From contig NZ_CP136624.1 in NCBI RefSeq assembly GCF_032917945.1, forward strand, positions 3,658,001 to 3,722,000: DNA of 64,000 nt, in the 5' to 3' direction. Position 1 is the first letter of the stretch. Every line of letters starts with the position of its first letter. The notes under the pieces were generated by a model. The model was given only the letters and a program-made list of their open reading frames with translations. It did no database searches and was not told the DNA's origin. Source of the DNA: Bradyrhizobium sp. sBnM-33 (lineage in GTDB: Bacteria; Pseudomonadota; Alphaproteobacteria; Rhizobiales; Xanthobacteraceae). The position numbers and the translations under genes are program-made. Of the stretch, positions 19,016 to 27,605 are shown piece by piece.

Positions 19016-19076
19016 CGGGATCGGGTACGCTATCGCAGCGGATGTCGGTAGTGCCGTGCCAAACGAGTGCCTTCAT
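19015..19076 (-). pseudogene. Zn-dependent alcohol dehydrogenase, 5' fragment
   Basis: Only about 21 codons remain: [20 protein letters not shown], the characteristic start of rhizobial zinc-dependent alcohol/formaldehyde dehydrogenases, preceded by a good GGAGG ribosome binding site. The sequence then runs into the antisense of the Mfd remnant. It marks a junction of two unrelated gene fragments on opposite strands. Confidence 0.5.
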
Positions 19077-19182
19077 TGCGACCTCCGCCGCTTGAATGTC
19101 AGTCTGTTTCGCCTGTCCAACATCGACCGAAATGCGGTCGTTCAAAGGTGTCTAGAACCATTACTTTGGCAACGGCGATCTG

Positions 19183-19260
19183 ATGCGGATCCTGGGACTC
19201 ACCGGCTCGATCGGGGTGGGAAAATCCACCACCGCAAAGCTGTTCAGCTCGAAGGGCTAG
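19183..19260 (+). pseudogene. Dephospho-CoA kinase (coaE) 5' fragment
   Basis: The ATG at 19183 starts [20 protein letters not shown] with the P-loop GSIGVGKS and stops after 25 codons. This is the amino-terminus of dephospho-CoA kinase, which phosphorylates dephospho-CoA in CoA synthesis. The rest of the enzyme (about 175 residues) is missing, so this is a truncated copy, presumably with a functional coaE elsewhere. Confidence 0.55.
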
Positions 19261-19380
19261 GGGTGCATCTGCTCGAACAGATCGAAGGCGACCATTTCAC
19301 CATTGTCGGCCTGCCGCTGTTGCCTCTATTGGGGTTTCCTGCGCGGCGAGGGTTTGCTCGACACGCCCGGATGCTTGCGG
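19238..19380 (+). pseudogene. Maf-like pyrophosphatase C-terminal fragment
   Basis: In a different frame overlapping the end of the coaE piece, [20 protein letters not shown] continues to [11 protein letters not shown], similar to the C-terminal end of Maf-type nucleotide pyrophosphatases. maf and coaE are neighbours in rhizobial chromosomes, so this looks like a collapsed, rearranged copy of that locus. Short and uncertain. Confidence 0.4.
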
Positions 19381-19548
19381 CGCGCCGATCACGGTGGCGC
19401 GCGCGGTCGCCGCGCAATACGCCAACGTGACGGCGGTCGAACATGTTTATCCGTTCACATCTTAACGCGACACACCAAACCGCGCGGGATCACGGAGACC
19501 ATGCGACCAGCGCCTATTAGGGTCTCCAGGATACGCGGGGCCTGCCGG

Positions 19549-20106
19549 TCAGGCGGCCTCCCTTTCCTCTTGCTCGGCTTCGAGATTGACCACCGAGGTC
19601 GCCAGCTCGGTCAGCGTCTTGTCGGTTGCTTCCTCCTCGTCCAGCGTCTCCTGGAGCAGACTTGCTGCATCCGACATGCCGAGCTGTTCAGCCCAGGTGC
19701 GAAGGGTGCCGTAGCGCGAAATTTCGTAATGCTCGACCGCCTGGGCGGCAGCGACAAGGCCAGCGTCGAGAGCAGGCATCCCGCGAAACTCCTTCATGAT
19801 TTCCGCACCCTCATCAGCGATGCCGTTGATGGCCTCGCCGGGCTTTCCGCGGGCCGGCTTGCCGATAATACGGAAAACGCGGTCTAGGCGTTTGACCTGA
19901 CGCTGAGTCTCCCGAAGGTGCTTGTTGAAAGCTGCAGCCAGCTCCTTGGACTGCGCCGCCTTCGCCATCTTGGGCAATGTCTTGATGATTTTATTTTCAG
20001 TAAAGTAGATGTCCTTGAGCGTCTCGTGGAAAAGGTCGCTCAGCTTCTTCCGCGGCCGGCTCGTGCGACGCGCCGCCGACTTACGCTTCTTCGCTCGTTT
20101 CGCCAT
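19549..20106 (-). CDS. Ferritin-like DUF892 (YciE/YciF type) protein
   Basis: A 185-residue protein with a basic start (MAKRAKKRKSAARRTSRPRK) followed by a four-helix ferritin-like DUF892 domain: LFHETLKDIYFTENKIIKTL, AFNKHLRETQRQVKRLDRVF and AAAQAVEHYEISRYGTLRTW, then LLQETLDEEEATDKTLTELA. Conserved Glu and His residues (ETLKDIY, KHLRET, EHYE, DEEE) are positioned for a di-metal site. Relatives are stress-induced. The Lys/Arg-rich N-terminus could bind nucleic acid or surface. The gene is intact, with an AGGAG before the ATG. Confidence 0.9.
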   Translation of the reverse strand: MAKRAKKRKSAARRTSRPRKKLSDLFHETLKDIYFTENKIIKTLPKMAKAAQSKELAAAFNKHLRETQRQVKRLDRVFRIIGKPARGKPGEAINGIADEGAEIMKEFRGMPALDAGLVAAAQAVEHYEISRYGTLRTWAEQLGMSDAASLLQETLDEEEATDKTLTELATSVVNLEAEQEEREAA

Positions 20107-20232
20107 AACTTCTCCTGTAGCCCCGTTTGGAAAGCGCCTGTCCCCTTGATCAATGTTGCGTGACGTCGAAGGTTCCCAATTGCGTTGGAGGGATCTGGGT
20201 TCGAGCGGACCTCATAGGTACGAACGGCAATC

Positions 20233-20830
20233 CTACTCCAGCTTCCAATCCAGGGACGACGTCAGGCGTTCGGCTGCATCCTCGGCGTACCATTGGCCCT
20301 GACTGAAGATCACGAAACGTGGTTTGAAATCGACAATGCGTCTGGCTGCCGCCGCAGCCTCATTGCGCTTTATCTTGACGGTCGCACGTAAATACAGCGG
20401 TGCCCTGCCATTCGGCGCGACCACGCCTGCGAGACGCGCCCGCCGGTCGCAGCACGGGAGGTATCTTATCTGCTTCGAGAGTCTGTACGAGGTCTGCAAG
20501 TACCAGTAATCTCGACGTTTCGTGCAGCAAGGCGACTTCCGCACAGCCAATCGCTTTGACGATAGTATGGCGGATCTCGTCCGACCATGGTTCTCACGTC
20601 GGGAGCAGCTCATCGTCCAGCCGGACGCCGGCGCGCTTCACCGGCTACCGCATTGAGAGGCCCGGCGCCCCCATGTCTCGATCGAGGGACAATGCTCCTG
20701 CCACTGCTTTACGAACATCCAGTGCGCGCTATTTGGCGCGATGATATGGATGATCGCGCCGAACTCCTCGAGCGAACGCCGAAGCGCATCGTCGTAGCAT
20801 CGCCGGAACGTTCACGGGGTATGCCTGCAT
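20233..20830 (-). pseudogene. DUF4336 protein, broken
   Basis: The C-terminal part NEAAAAARRIVDFKPRFVIF followed by GQWYAEDAAERL is the end of a DUF4336 (metallo-beta-lactamase-like) protein. Upstream pieces in other frames fit the same family: RRSLEEFGAIIHIIAPNSAH, then EIRHTIVKAIGCAEVALLHE, SRLLVLADLVQTLEADKIPP. At least three frame changes are needed to join them. Function of the family is not established; this copy is dead. Confidence 0.6.
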
Positions 20831-20855
20831 TGCTCAACCTCCTAGCTAAATCTAC

Positions 20856-21210
20856 TCAAGCCGCCTTGCGGGTGCTCAGTCCGTCCAGCACGTCGAACAG
20901 CTCGTAAATGTCGGGAACGTGCTGGAGCTTGGGCGAAACCTGCGCGTAGCGAATAATGTCCTGAGCGTCGATCACATAGATCGCGCGCTCGGAGAATCCG
21001 TCTGCTTCTCGCCAGACCTTGTATTGCTTGGCGACTTCGCCCTTGGGATTGAAGTCCACCGATAGTAGAACGTCAGGCGCCGCACGGCCGCCCACGCCCC
21101 ATGGCTGTAGAGGCTGTCGACGGAAATACCGACGAGCTCGACGCCCCGCCGTTCATCCGCAACTGGGCAGCACCTCTTCGCTACCGCTGCGCGATGCATG
21201 GGATCGGCAC
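20856..21210 (-). pseudogene. Peroxiredoxin (AhpC/TSA type), broken
   Basis: The C-terminal half reads DFNPKGEVAKQYKVWREADG and FSERAIYVIDAQDIIRYAQV, a thioredoxin-fold peroxiredoxin. The preceding part, GVELVGISVDSLYSHGAW, sits in another frame, and the segment with the peroxidatic cysteine (expected P..C motif) is badly degraded. Such enzymes reduce peroxides using thiols. At least one clear frameshift near 21075 and a lost N-terminus make it non-functional. Confidence 0.65.
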
Positions 21211-21330
21211 ATTGAACGAGCGAGCGGGTGGCCCGTTCGCCTTACGCAGCTCGGCCGGCAAGCGCGGCAAGAATTGCGCACGCCGCCGCGCCAGCTGTCT
21301 AGAGGAAATATTGCCGCTACACCACAATGG

Positions 21331-21993
21331 TAATGACGGCTGGGCAGACTAGTCCGAGCTAGTGGGGAGCCGCTCAGACCTCACCGGCTGTCCCCGAATG
21401 TGCATGACCCTAAATCCTCCGCTGGGGCCGAGTCTTGCGGTCGCACTTGGCTGAGCAGGCGCATAACAGAGGTAGCAGATGGCTTTGGCGATGACTGATC
21501 CATCTACATTTCGCAAGCAAGGCGGAGGAATGCCGTGAGCAGGCCGCCAGGGCCATCAGCCCGATCGAAAGCAGCGGTGGCTCTTACTTTCCGAGAAATG
21601 GCTCCGGCTCGCGCAATCTGCCGAGCTTGGTATAGGCGGCTGAAGCGCGCAACCGCGGTGCCCAGGCGGTGAGGACTGTCGTCCTTCGCGCGTCAAGAGC
21701 GCGATAAAGGTGAGACCGGAGCGGGCCTCGTGGCATGGTCCTGAGCAGTGCGGAGGGCGTTTCGCTGAGTAAGATGTCGGGGCTATCCGCTGGACAGGCA
21801 CGCTGGCATGTCGCGGAACACGTGTTGCTTTGGCTTTCATGCGTAGACTGCCTTCGGGAGGACACGCTACTCATCACAAATGCAAGTGCGGATCAATTCG
21901 TGACATCTCCGCTCAGGAGAGTCGCCCCCGGGGAGTAACGCAGCTCACGACGAGCGTGAGTGCAGTAAGTGCCTTTTCAAACAAACGGCCCTT
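21331..21993. other. No supported gene
   Basis: About 660 bases without a gene I can support. Frames of 60-97 codons exist on both strands around 21550-21940, but none matches a known motif and base composition does not favour one over another. Confidence 0.4.
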
Positions 21994-23112
21994 TCAGGCT
22001 GCCGCGGGCCGGTGGCCGCTGCCTAGGCGGTATCCAGGCGGCATCGCGCCAGCTATCATCAGCATTTCGCCGAGCGTTTCGGAGCTCACAAGCCCAACCA
22101 GCCGGCCCGCACCATCGAGCACACCGACTGCGGGCGCGCCCCTTTCCTGAAGGAGCTTGAGCGCGTCTTCCAGCGTGCAACGGCGGTCACAAGTCGGCAA
22201 CGGCGATAATGTCGCCTGCTTGACGCGGGCCTCCGGGCCAGACTCCCTCAGAACTCGGATGAGGTCAGCGCGCGACAAAATGCCCTCAGGCCGCTGCCCG
22301 TGATCCACGATCGGGAATTCGCTCTGGCTAGTGCGCAGCAGGAGCTCGATGGCCTCGTTGATGCGGGATTCCGCCGTGAGCGCCGCGAAATCTGTCATCG
22401 TGGCGACGCCGACCGGCACGCCCTGCGACAAGGAGCGGAGTGCGACCATATGAGCCTCCGAAGAGGCTGCCAGATAGACGAAGATCGCGATAAAGACCAG
22501 CATGGGGCTCCCGAACAGACCGATAAAACCGAGCACGAATGCGACCCATTGACCAACCTTCGCGGCGATCTCGGTGGCGCGCACGAAGCCGAGTCGCGCT
22601 GAGAGGATCGCGCGCAGGATGCGTCCGCCATCCATCGGGAAGGCGGGGATCATGTTGAAGATCGCGAGGAACAGATTCACCGATGCGAGCCGGTCGGCCA
22701 TAGAGACTTTGGCGCTCTCGATTGTCGCGAGCGAGCCGCCGTCCGGTGTCGCGCTAGTGACCAAGACGAGACCGACCGCAATTACCACATTGACCAGCGG
22801 GCCCGCGATCGCGATGAGGAATTCCTCCCGGGGCTCTTCCGGAATCCGCTCCAGCCGCGCAACGCCACCGATCGGAAGCAGAATGACATCGGGTGTTAGA
22901 ACGCCGAACACGCGTGCCGTCAGGATATGGCCGAATTCATGCGCCAGTACGCAGAGGAATAGAAGCACCATGAAGAGAAGTCCGCTCCAGGCAGCGTTGG
23001 CCCCGCCGGAAACGTAGCTCGTGCCGAAAATCCAGGCGAGAAAGAGGATGAACGTGATGTGGAGCCGAATGGCCGTTCCTGAGATGGAACCGATTTTCAT
23101 GGACCAAGACAT
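21994..23112 (-). CDS. Site-2 protease family membrane protein with CBS domains
   Basis: A 372-residue intramembrane zinc metalloprotease-like protein. Several membrane segments surround the zinc motif HEFGH (58-62) and the third ligand region NMIPAFPMDGG (Asp161). A pair of CBS domains fills the C-terminal third, roughly residues 230-350 (VATMTDFAALTAESRINEAI; LPTCDRRCTLEDALKLLQER), which usually bind adenine nucleotides. It resembles the Rip3/SpoIVFB-like group that cleaves membrane substrates. The ATG follows a run with GAGGCAAGCC. Intact, unlike its neighbours. Substrate unknown. Confidence 0.92.
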   Translation of the reverse strand: MSWSMKIGSISGTAIRLHITFILFLAWIFGTSYVSGGANAAWSGLLFMVLLFLCVLAHEFGHILTARVFGVLTPDVILLPIGGVARLERIPEEPREEFLIAIAGPLVNVVIAVGLVLVTSATPDGGSLATIESAKVSMADRLASVNLFLAIFNMIPAFPMDGGRILRAILSARLGFVRATEIAAKVGQWVAFVLGFIGLFGSPMLVFIAIFVYLAASSEAHMVALRSLSQGVPVGVATMTDFAALTAESRINEAIELLLRTSQSEFPIVDHGQRPEGILSRADLIRVLRESGPEARVKQATLSPLPTCDRRCTLEDALKLLQERGAPAVGVLDGAGRLVGLVSSETLGEMLMIAGAMPPGYRLGSGHRPAAA

Positions 23113-23665
23113 GGCTTGCCTCGCAATGGTCGGGCGCTAGGGCTGAGTTAAGCAATAAGTGGTGCTTCTTCGAGGGCTGCGGCTTAGGATGAACTGCTTT
23201 TCCTGCGGCCGCTCGCAGCCGCAGTCCCCATTGGATGTCATTGCGAATTGACACGAAGCCGGAAAATCCGGCGGCCAAGTTGGCCGCGGGCGCGAATGGC
23301 GAGCAGCTATGGGTCATTTCGCGGCAGGGCCGAGCACGCGCAAAGCGGCGGGCATGATCTTGTAGCGCAGCGGGGTTTCCATCGACCGGACTTCGCCATC
23401 GAGCGCAACCATTAACCGCCTTCGAGCGAACTAACTTCAAGGGCCGTGACTTTGATGCTGCGTAAACTGCGTTGGTCGGCCAGCCAGGCATTCCCGTTTT
23501 GAGAGCATTCCTTTTCTTGATGAAAGGCCGTCCCAAACTTGGCACAAAGACTTGCGTGCTGAGCTTCAAAGAACGTTCGGCCGGCGTGCACTTGGTCCCC
23601 ACAAGATTATCTGGCGTGTAATGCCAGCGTTGATGCTTACATCCGCAGCGAAAGGGCTAAGCGCC
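23113..23665. other. Interval with a gene remnant only
   Basis: About 550 bases between the protease gene and the zinc-ribbon gene. Only the short diacylglycerol kinase fragment (listed separately) was recognised. Confidence 0.4.
23314..23436 (-). pseudogene. Diacylglycerol kinase-family C-terminal fragment
   Basis: A 38-codon frame (FARRRLMVALDGEVRSMETP followed by RYKIMPAALRVLGP and a TGA) matches the last strand-helix part of DAG kinase/NAD kinase-like lipid kinases (VALDGE, PLRY.I.P..L.VL.P). The upstream catalytic domain is absent and an in-frame TAG lies immediately before. It is a 3' fragment. Confidence 0.5.
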
Positions 23666-23905
23666 ATGAGCCGTCCAGACCGCTTGTTGTTTACTTGCCC
23701 GAGCTGCAGTGCCTGGCCTATGCCAGTCACGGTGCGCCCGCCGCGATGGGGTGGCGACGAACGCCGCCTGAGTTTTAAGTGCTTCAGGTGCGGTCACAGC
23801 GAAGGCAACGGTCTTGGGCATAAAAGCCGCTTCAGTTCGCCGCCTGACCCGAGTGAACGCGGTCGTGCCCGCGCGGTGCCGAAGGACGAAAACTTTCCCA
23901 ATTGA
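23666..23905 (+). CDS. Small zinc-ribbon protein
   Basis: Starting at the ATG at 23666, an 79-residue protein with two Cys pairs: FTCPSCSAWPM and FKCFRCGHSE, spaced about 30 residues, an arrangement expected to bind one zinc ion. The C-terminal tail is Pro/Ser-rich and charged. Similar short zinc-ribbon proteins are widespread in Bradyrhizobium with unknown function. The start is supported by a GGG-rich stretch upstream and the location of the conserved part. Confidence 0.55.
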   Translation: MSRPDRLLFTCPSCSAWPMPVTVRPPRWGGDERRLSFKCFRCGHSEGNGLGHKSRFSSPPDPSERGRARAVPKDENFPN

Positions 23906-24145
23906 AAGCTATCGTGAGCCCTCCTGCTTTGCGACTGATCTCGTTATTGGGGTTGCAGCCGTGACGCGGCTGAGACGGCATCGGTACGCAGCAAAGATTT
24001 GCGCCAGAACCATTGCCTGCTCGCACCTGCCCTAAGTGTCCATGCGCGACGTTCAAAATGATTGCGAAACGGCCAGCTTCTAGCCGCGGCCAAGTGTCTC
24101 GACCCTTATGCCGGCCTGCCCCAAGCCGAACAACGCGAACAACCG

Positions 24146-24410
24146 CTATTGCTTGCCGTTGCGACGTTCTTTGAGCTTGAAATAGAGGATGCCGAGCAAG
24201 AGGCACAGACTGACCGAGTTGGCGATGATGATGACGATGTCGCTCTGTAGGACTCCGTAACCGATCCAGGTCGCAACCCCCAACGCCAGGATCAGGACCA
24301 TTCGAAGCGAGAGATCGCCAGCTGATCCTGTCTCCCAGCATTTCTTCAACTGGGGAACGTACGAGACGGTGGTGCAAAAAGGCAGCGAATAGAGCAAGAG
24401 CAGTGTTCAT
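24146..24410 (-). pseudogene. SemiSWEET sugar transporter, homopolymer frameshift
   Basis: The main frame contains TTVSYVPQLKKCWETGSAGD, LSLRMVLILALGVATWIGYG and IVIIIANSVSLCLLLGILYF: three membrane helices with the PQ motif of SemiSWEET sugar transporters. The natural ATG at 24410 (MNTALALFAAF) is one base out of frame because of a run of five T's where four would give MNTALALFAAFCTTVSYVPQ. With four T's the protein would be about 87 residues, the normal size. Either a recent one-base insertion or a homopolymer sequencing error. Confidence 0.75.
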
Positions 24411-24621
24411 CGACTGGCAATCGTGCGCGCGTCCGTTCGTTCCAACGAGCGCGCGTGAGGAACCGCCATGTACACGCTCGGTCGCTATTTGGGGCTAACA
24501 GTTAGCGCCGCGACATCTTAATCCACAAGCTTCGTGCCAAGCTCGTCCAAAATATTCGCAATAGGAACCAGGAATGTCGTCACGTATTGGTTCGTCGAGC
24601 CGGCGTAAACCGCCGGCCCTG

Positions 24622-24670
24622 GCACGGTCCCGTCCTTTCATGCCCCCCAAAACCCCAGGCGGGACCGTGC
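24622..24670. promoter_or_regulatory. Perfect 11-bp inverted repeat upstream of DUF3606 gene
   Basis: GCACGGTCCCG (24622-24632) is repeated inverted as CGGGACCGTGC (24660-24670), with a 27-base loop, ending nine bases before the GGAGGAG ribosome binding site. It could be a 5'-leader hairpin or a dyad operator. No poly-T follows. Confidence 0.5.
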
Positions 24671-24687
24671 TCCCCGTGGAGGAGACG

Positions 24688-24885
24688 ATGGCAAGCCTGA
24701 TCAAGAAGAGCACGCCGGACCGCAGCAAGATCAACACGCGCGAGGCGTGGGAGATGAAGTACTGGACCAAGGCGCTCGGAGTATCAAAGCAGGAGTTGCT
24801 TCGTGCCGTCGACAGGGTTGGCAACTCCGCTTCGGCTGTCAGGAAAGAACTGGGGCTGCTCGGCACACGGCATCAGCAGGGATAA
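24688..24885 (+). CDS. DUF3606 domain protein
   Basis: A 65-residue protein starting MASLIKKSTPDRSKINTREA, with the family's WTKALGVSKQELLRAVDRVG followed by SASAVRKELGL. This is DUF3606, small rhizobial proteins of unknown function, possibly stress-related. GGAGGAG lies just upstream of the ATG, which decides this start against longer frames. A strong inverted repeat precedes it. Confidence 0.85.
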   Translation: MASLIKKSTPDRSKINTREAWEMKYWTKALGVSKQELLRAVDRVGNSASAVRKELGLLGTRHQQG

Positions 24886-24924
24886 AGAGGCTGCATGTCT
24901 GGCATTCGCGGGATCGGGCGTCCG

Positions 24925-25134
24925 CTAAGCACTTCTTATGCGCTTACGCCGGCCTATCTCGGTTCCGGGGATCTCTATACCGAGATCTTCGGCGCGCGCT
25001 CTGATCGATGCCATCGGCCGATTGAGCTTCACTGCCATAAGAGTGAGGCTCTTTCCTGCCCGTGACATAGAGCGCAGCAGATTGTCGTCCTCGTCCGACC
25101 AGTGACGGCCGCGGTTTTGTCTAATATCGCTCAT
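24925..25134 (-). CDS. Small Myb/SANT-like protein
   Basis: A 69-residue protein: MSDIRQNRGRHWSDEDDNLL followed by RSMSRAGKSLTLMAVKLNRP and IRARAEDLGIEIP. The W..EDD..L ... G.S....A..L.R....IR.RA pattern is a single Myb/SANT- or GcrA-like helix-turn-helix, found in short rhizobial proteins. It likely binds DNA, but no target is known. The ATG at 25134 is chosen because the pattern begins there; the frame runs further upstream without similarity. Confidence 0.6.
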   Translation of the reverse strand: MSDIRQNRGRHWSDEDDNLLRSMSRAGKSLTLMAVKLNRPMASIRARAEDLGIEIPGTEIGRRKRIRSA

Positions 25135-25345
25135 CGTAGGTTTGCCTCTGAGGCCAATTGAGACGGGGCAGATACAGAAAATCAAAAGGACCCAGCTCGC
25201 CTCACAGAGCACGGCCGCTGGGCTTCGGTTGAAGAGCGGATTTGAACGCTTCCGCCTGTCACTTACATGGTGCAAACGTGCTTGCCTTCAAGAATATTAC
25301 GCAATTGTAAGCTCTTTGAAGGGTACGCATCATCAGGAGGAAGTC

Positions 25346-25884
25346 TTGAGGATTTACGAGCCGCGGGTCCGCCCGAATTTGGAGTGGGTGCTTCCGGTGC
25401 ACGAGAGCGATCACGAGTACCTGTGGAGCCTGGATGGGACCGCCCGGCGAGCCAGCTGGCGACCGATGCCGGTGGCCAGGCTCCTGGTGGACGACGAAGG
25501 TGAGCCGCGGCTGAGGCGGACCTTCCCTGGCTTGGCGGCCACGTGCTGGTGCTTCGCGAGCATGCGGCCAGGGTGCTGGCGCCGCTGCTGGACCGTTCCG
25601 GCGAACTCCTGCCGCTGGAATGTCCGGAAGCGGACCTGTGGCTGTTCAACGTGCTAACCGTGGTCGACGCGCTTAATGAGGAAAAATCGGAGCTGGTGCG
25701 GTTCGATGATGGAGACATCCTTGATGTCGAACGCTACGTGTTTCGGCCGGAGCTGACGGAGGGCCTGGTGGTGTTCAAGGTGCCGCAGCTGCTACGCGGC
25801 CCGTTGTTCCTGGGCGACGAATTCGTCAGCGCGGTGAAAGCTGCCGGGTTGCGTGGATCCGAATTTACTCAGCTTTGGCCGTAG
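25346..25884 (+). pseudogene. Imm11/DUF1629-like immunity protein, one frameshift
   Basis: An AGGAGGA site precedes a TTG at 25346 (RIYEPRVRPNLEWVLPVHES). The frame continues through SLDGTARRASWRPMPVARLL, then must shift near 25540 to LGGHVLVLREHAARVLAPLL, ELLPLECPEADLWLFNVLTV, VVDALNEEKSELVRF and VERYVFRPELTEGLVVFKVP to EFVSAVKAAGLRG. This is the immunity protein family Imm11 (DUF1629), partners of polymorphic toxins. Total would be about 180 residues. No partner toxin is next to it. Confidence 0.65.
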
Positions 25885-26225
25885 CGCGTTGGATCGGTAG
25901 AGCAGAATCGAACGTGCGCGGATGGGTATCGCTTCCGCCTTCTCTTGCGAACTTCCGCCTTCGCTCTGGCAAGCTACGGCGGACAGGCCGGCGGATAAGT
26001 CGCTGGCCAGGACGCACATAGATATCAGTGGCAGGCGCGTAGAGGCCGCCGCCGAGCTCGACCAGGTTGCCCATTGGCTTTTCGCCTTCGGTGCCGCTGG
26101 CATGTCTACCTTCCGCGCACTCACGCTGATTGCCACTCTTCCTGCCGCTCAGAGTTGCGCCCACGAGGAGATCCTGAAGCCGGATCCACCGGTCGCGGCG
26201 ACCTGCCGTTTGTGCGTGCTGCATT
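25885..26225. other. No supported gene
   Basis: About 340 bases between the immunity gene and the P450 remnant. Minus-strand frames (for example LVELGGGLYAPATDIYVRPG) are open, but I do not recognise them. Confidence 0.35.
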
Positions 26226-26601
26226 ATGGAGTCGGTGCGGCTCTGGCCGACGACGCCGACCATCTTCCGCGAGACGGTGCAGGAAGTACCTTGGGAAGGT
26301 GGCGTTCTGCCGAAGAAAACGCACGTTCTGATCTACGCGCCCTTCTTCCACAGACACGAAAGCCTGGCCTATGCGCAATTGCTTTGCCCCGGAGCTATGG
26401 CTCAGGCGTGGTCCGGGTGACAGGTGGCCATTAGTTCCCTTTAGCGTAGGTCCGGGCGTCTGCCCGGCTCACGAACTGGTGCCCATGATTCGAAGCGCAG
26501 CGATCGCAGTTCTTCTTAGTCATGGTTGGGTCGAGCTCGAGCAAGCTGCTGCCCTAACGCCGGATCGTGCGGTACCGGGCACCCTCAGTACTGTGAGCTG
26601 A
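26226..26601 (+). pseudogene. Cytochrome P450 C-terminal fragment
   Basis: The first frame carries ESVRLWPTTPTIFRETVQEV (the ExxR region corresponds to ESVR) and PKKTHVLIYAPFFHRHESLA; a second frame from 26371 gives NCFAPELWLRRGPGDRWPLV and the haem-binding FSVGPGVCPAHELV, then the end PDRAVPGTLS. It is the last third of a P450 with one frameshift near 26370 and no N-terminal two thirds. The haem Cys is preserved. Confidence 0.75.
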
Positions 26602-26802
26602 TCCTAAGGCTTCGGGACCGGTCTGGCTGAACCGTTCCGCGGCTTGGCTCGTTTGTGAAAATGGCAGCTCCTAGCAGATCGTCCGCCACTTAGGATTCGG
26701 TTGCCCCTCTCTTCCGCGAGGGCCTGAGCGCACACCGTGGCGCCCGTCAGTGTTTGCACATCGGGCGGGGATTGAGCGTCAGGAGCTGGAGCTTGGCAGA
26801 GG

Positions 26803-27185
26803 CTAATAGCGCGAAAATCGGTTAATCATCTTGACCGCAGCGCGGGGGCCGCGCCAGCTAGAAATTCAATCTCCTTTTTCTTGAGCGCGTTGGTGGCACG
26901 AAAAAACTTCTGTAGTTCGTCCATGGCCCGCAAAGGAAGATGCCGGACGTCGTGTAAGTGGCCAGCAAAAGGAGAACGCTCCGGCACTGCGAATACACGG
27001 TCATTTCTATTCTTCTTACGCCTGGTCGTTTGAAGGACCTCGAGGACGCCAATGGGCCTGCAACGAAGCACGAGCCCCGGATAAGTTCCAGTCTCGTGGA
27101 TCACCAGAACATCGACTGGATCACCGTCATCGGCTTTGGTGGAGGGAATGAAGCCCCAGTCATACGGATAAGTCAGTCCCGTCAT
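26803..27185 (-). pseudogene. Inorganic pyrophosphatase, truncated and frameshifted
   Basis: From MTGLTYPYDWGFIPSTKADD through GDPVDVLVIHETGTYPGLVL to RCRPIGVLEVLQT and RKKNRNDRVFAVPER, this is a soluble family I inorganic pyrophosphatase (the D.DP.DVLV signature with metal-binding Asp residues). About 45 N-terminal residues are missing: a stop lies 12 codons upstream. At the 3' end the frame LAGAAPALRSR is one base off the expected WRGPRAAVKMINRF. It is probably inactive. Confidence 0.65.
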
Positions 27186-27353
27186 GAGAGGTTTCGCGAG
27201 TGGCTCACGTAGGCAGCTTCATCAAGTTCGTCATTCACCACCCGCACGCCTGCCGTTCCGCCCTAATTTAAGCCAAATCTCGACCGAGCGGCTGCTCAGC
27301 ATCAGCGTCCCGCCGCGGAACGATCTCGCTCCTACATTGCCGATGAGTGCCGC

Positions 27354-27605
27354 TCAGAGGCGGCGCGCCATGGACAAGTGGTGCCGCAAACGCGGCAATG
27401 TCGTCCGCGCGAAACTGACGAGGCGCGGGTCCTCGCCGGTAGCGCTATAGGATGAAAACAGCGCGACCGCTTCTCGATGCCCGGCAAGTTGCATCTGCGC
27501 GTAGAGTCGGTCGAAACCCGGCCCGCTCAGCGCCCCAAGTTGCGAGAGCATCGCCGCGTGCTTAGGATCGAGCAGACCGAAGGGCCGGAGAATGCGGTCA
27601 GCATC
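27354..27605 (-). pseudogene. DUF4142 C-terminal fragment at the island junction
   Basis: The minus strand reads DPKHAAMLSQLGALSGPGFD followed by RLYAQMQLAGHREAVALFSS and LVSFARTTLPRLRHHLSMAR, the second half of a DUF4142 domain. Upstream it loses its identity near 27,600-27,640, exactly where the toxin-like + strand sequence begins. So an older gene was cut by whatever brought in or left the + strand block. Confidence 0.6.

Noticed and set aside
27477..27599. Extended N-terminus of the YeeF-like toxin frame
   Set aside because: This part is the antisense of a DUF4142 remnant, so the open frame upstream of about 27,600 is fortuitous.
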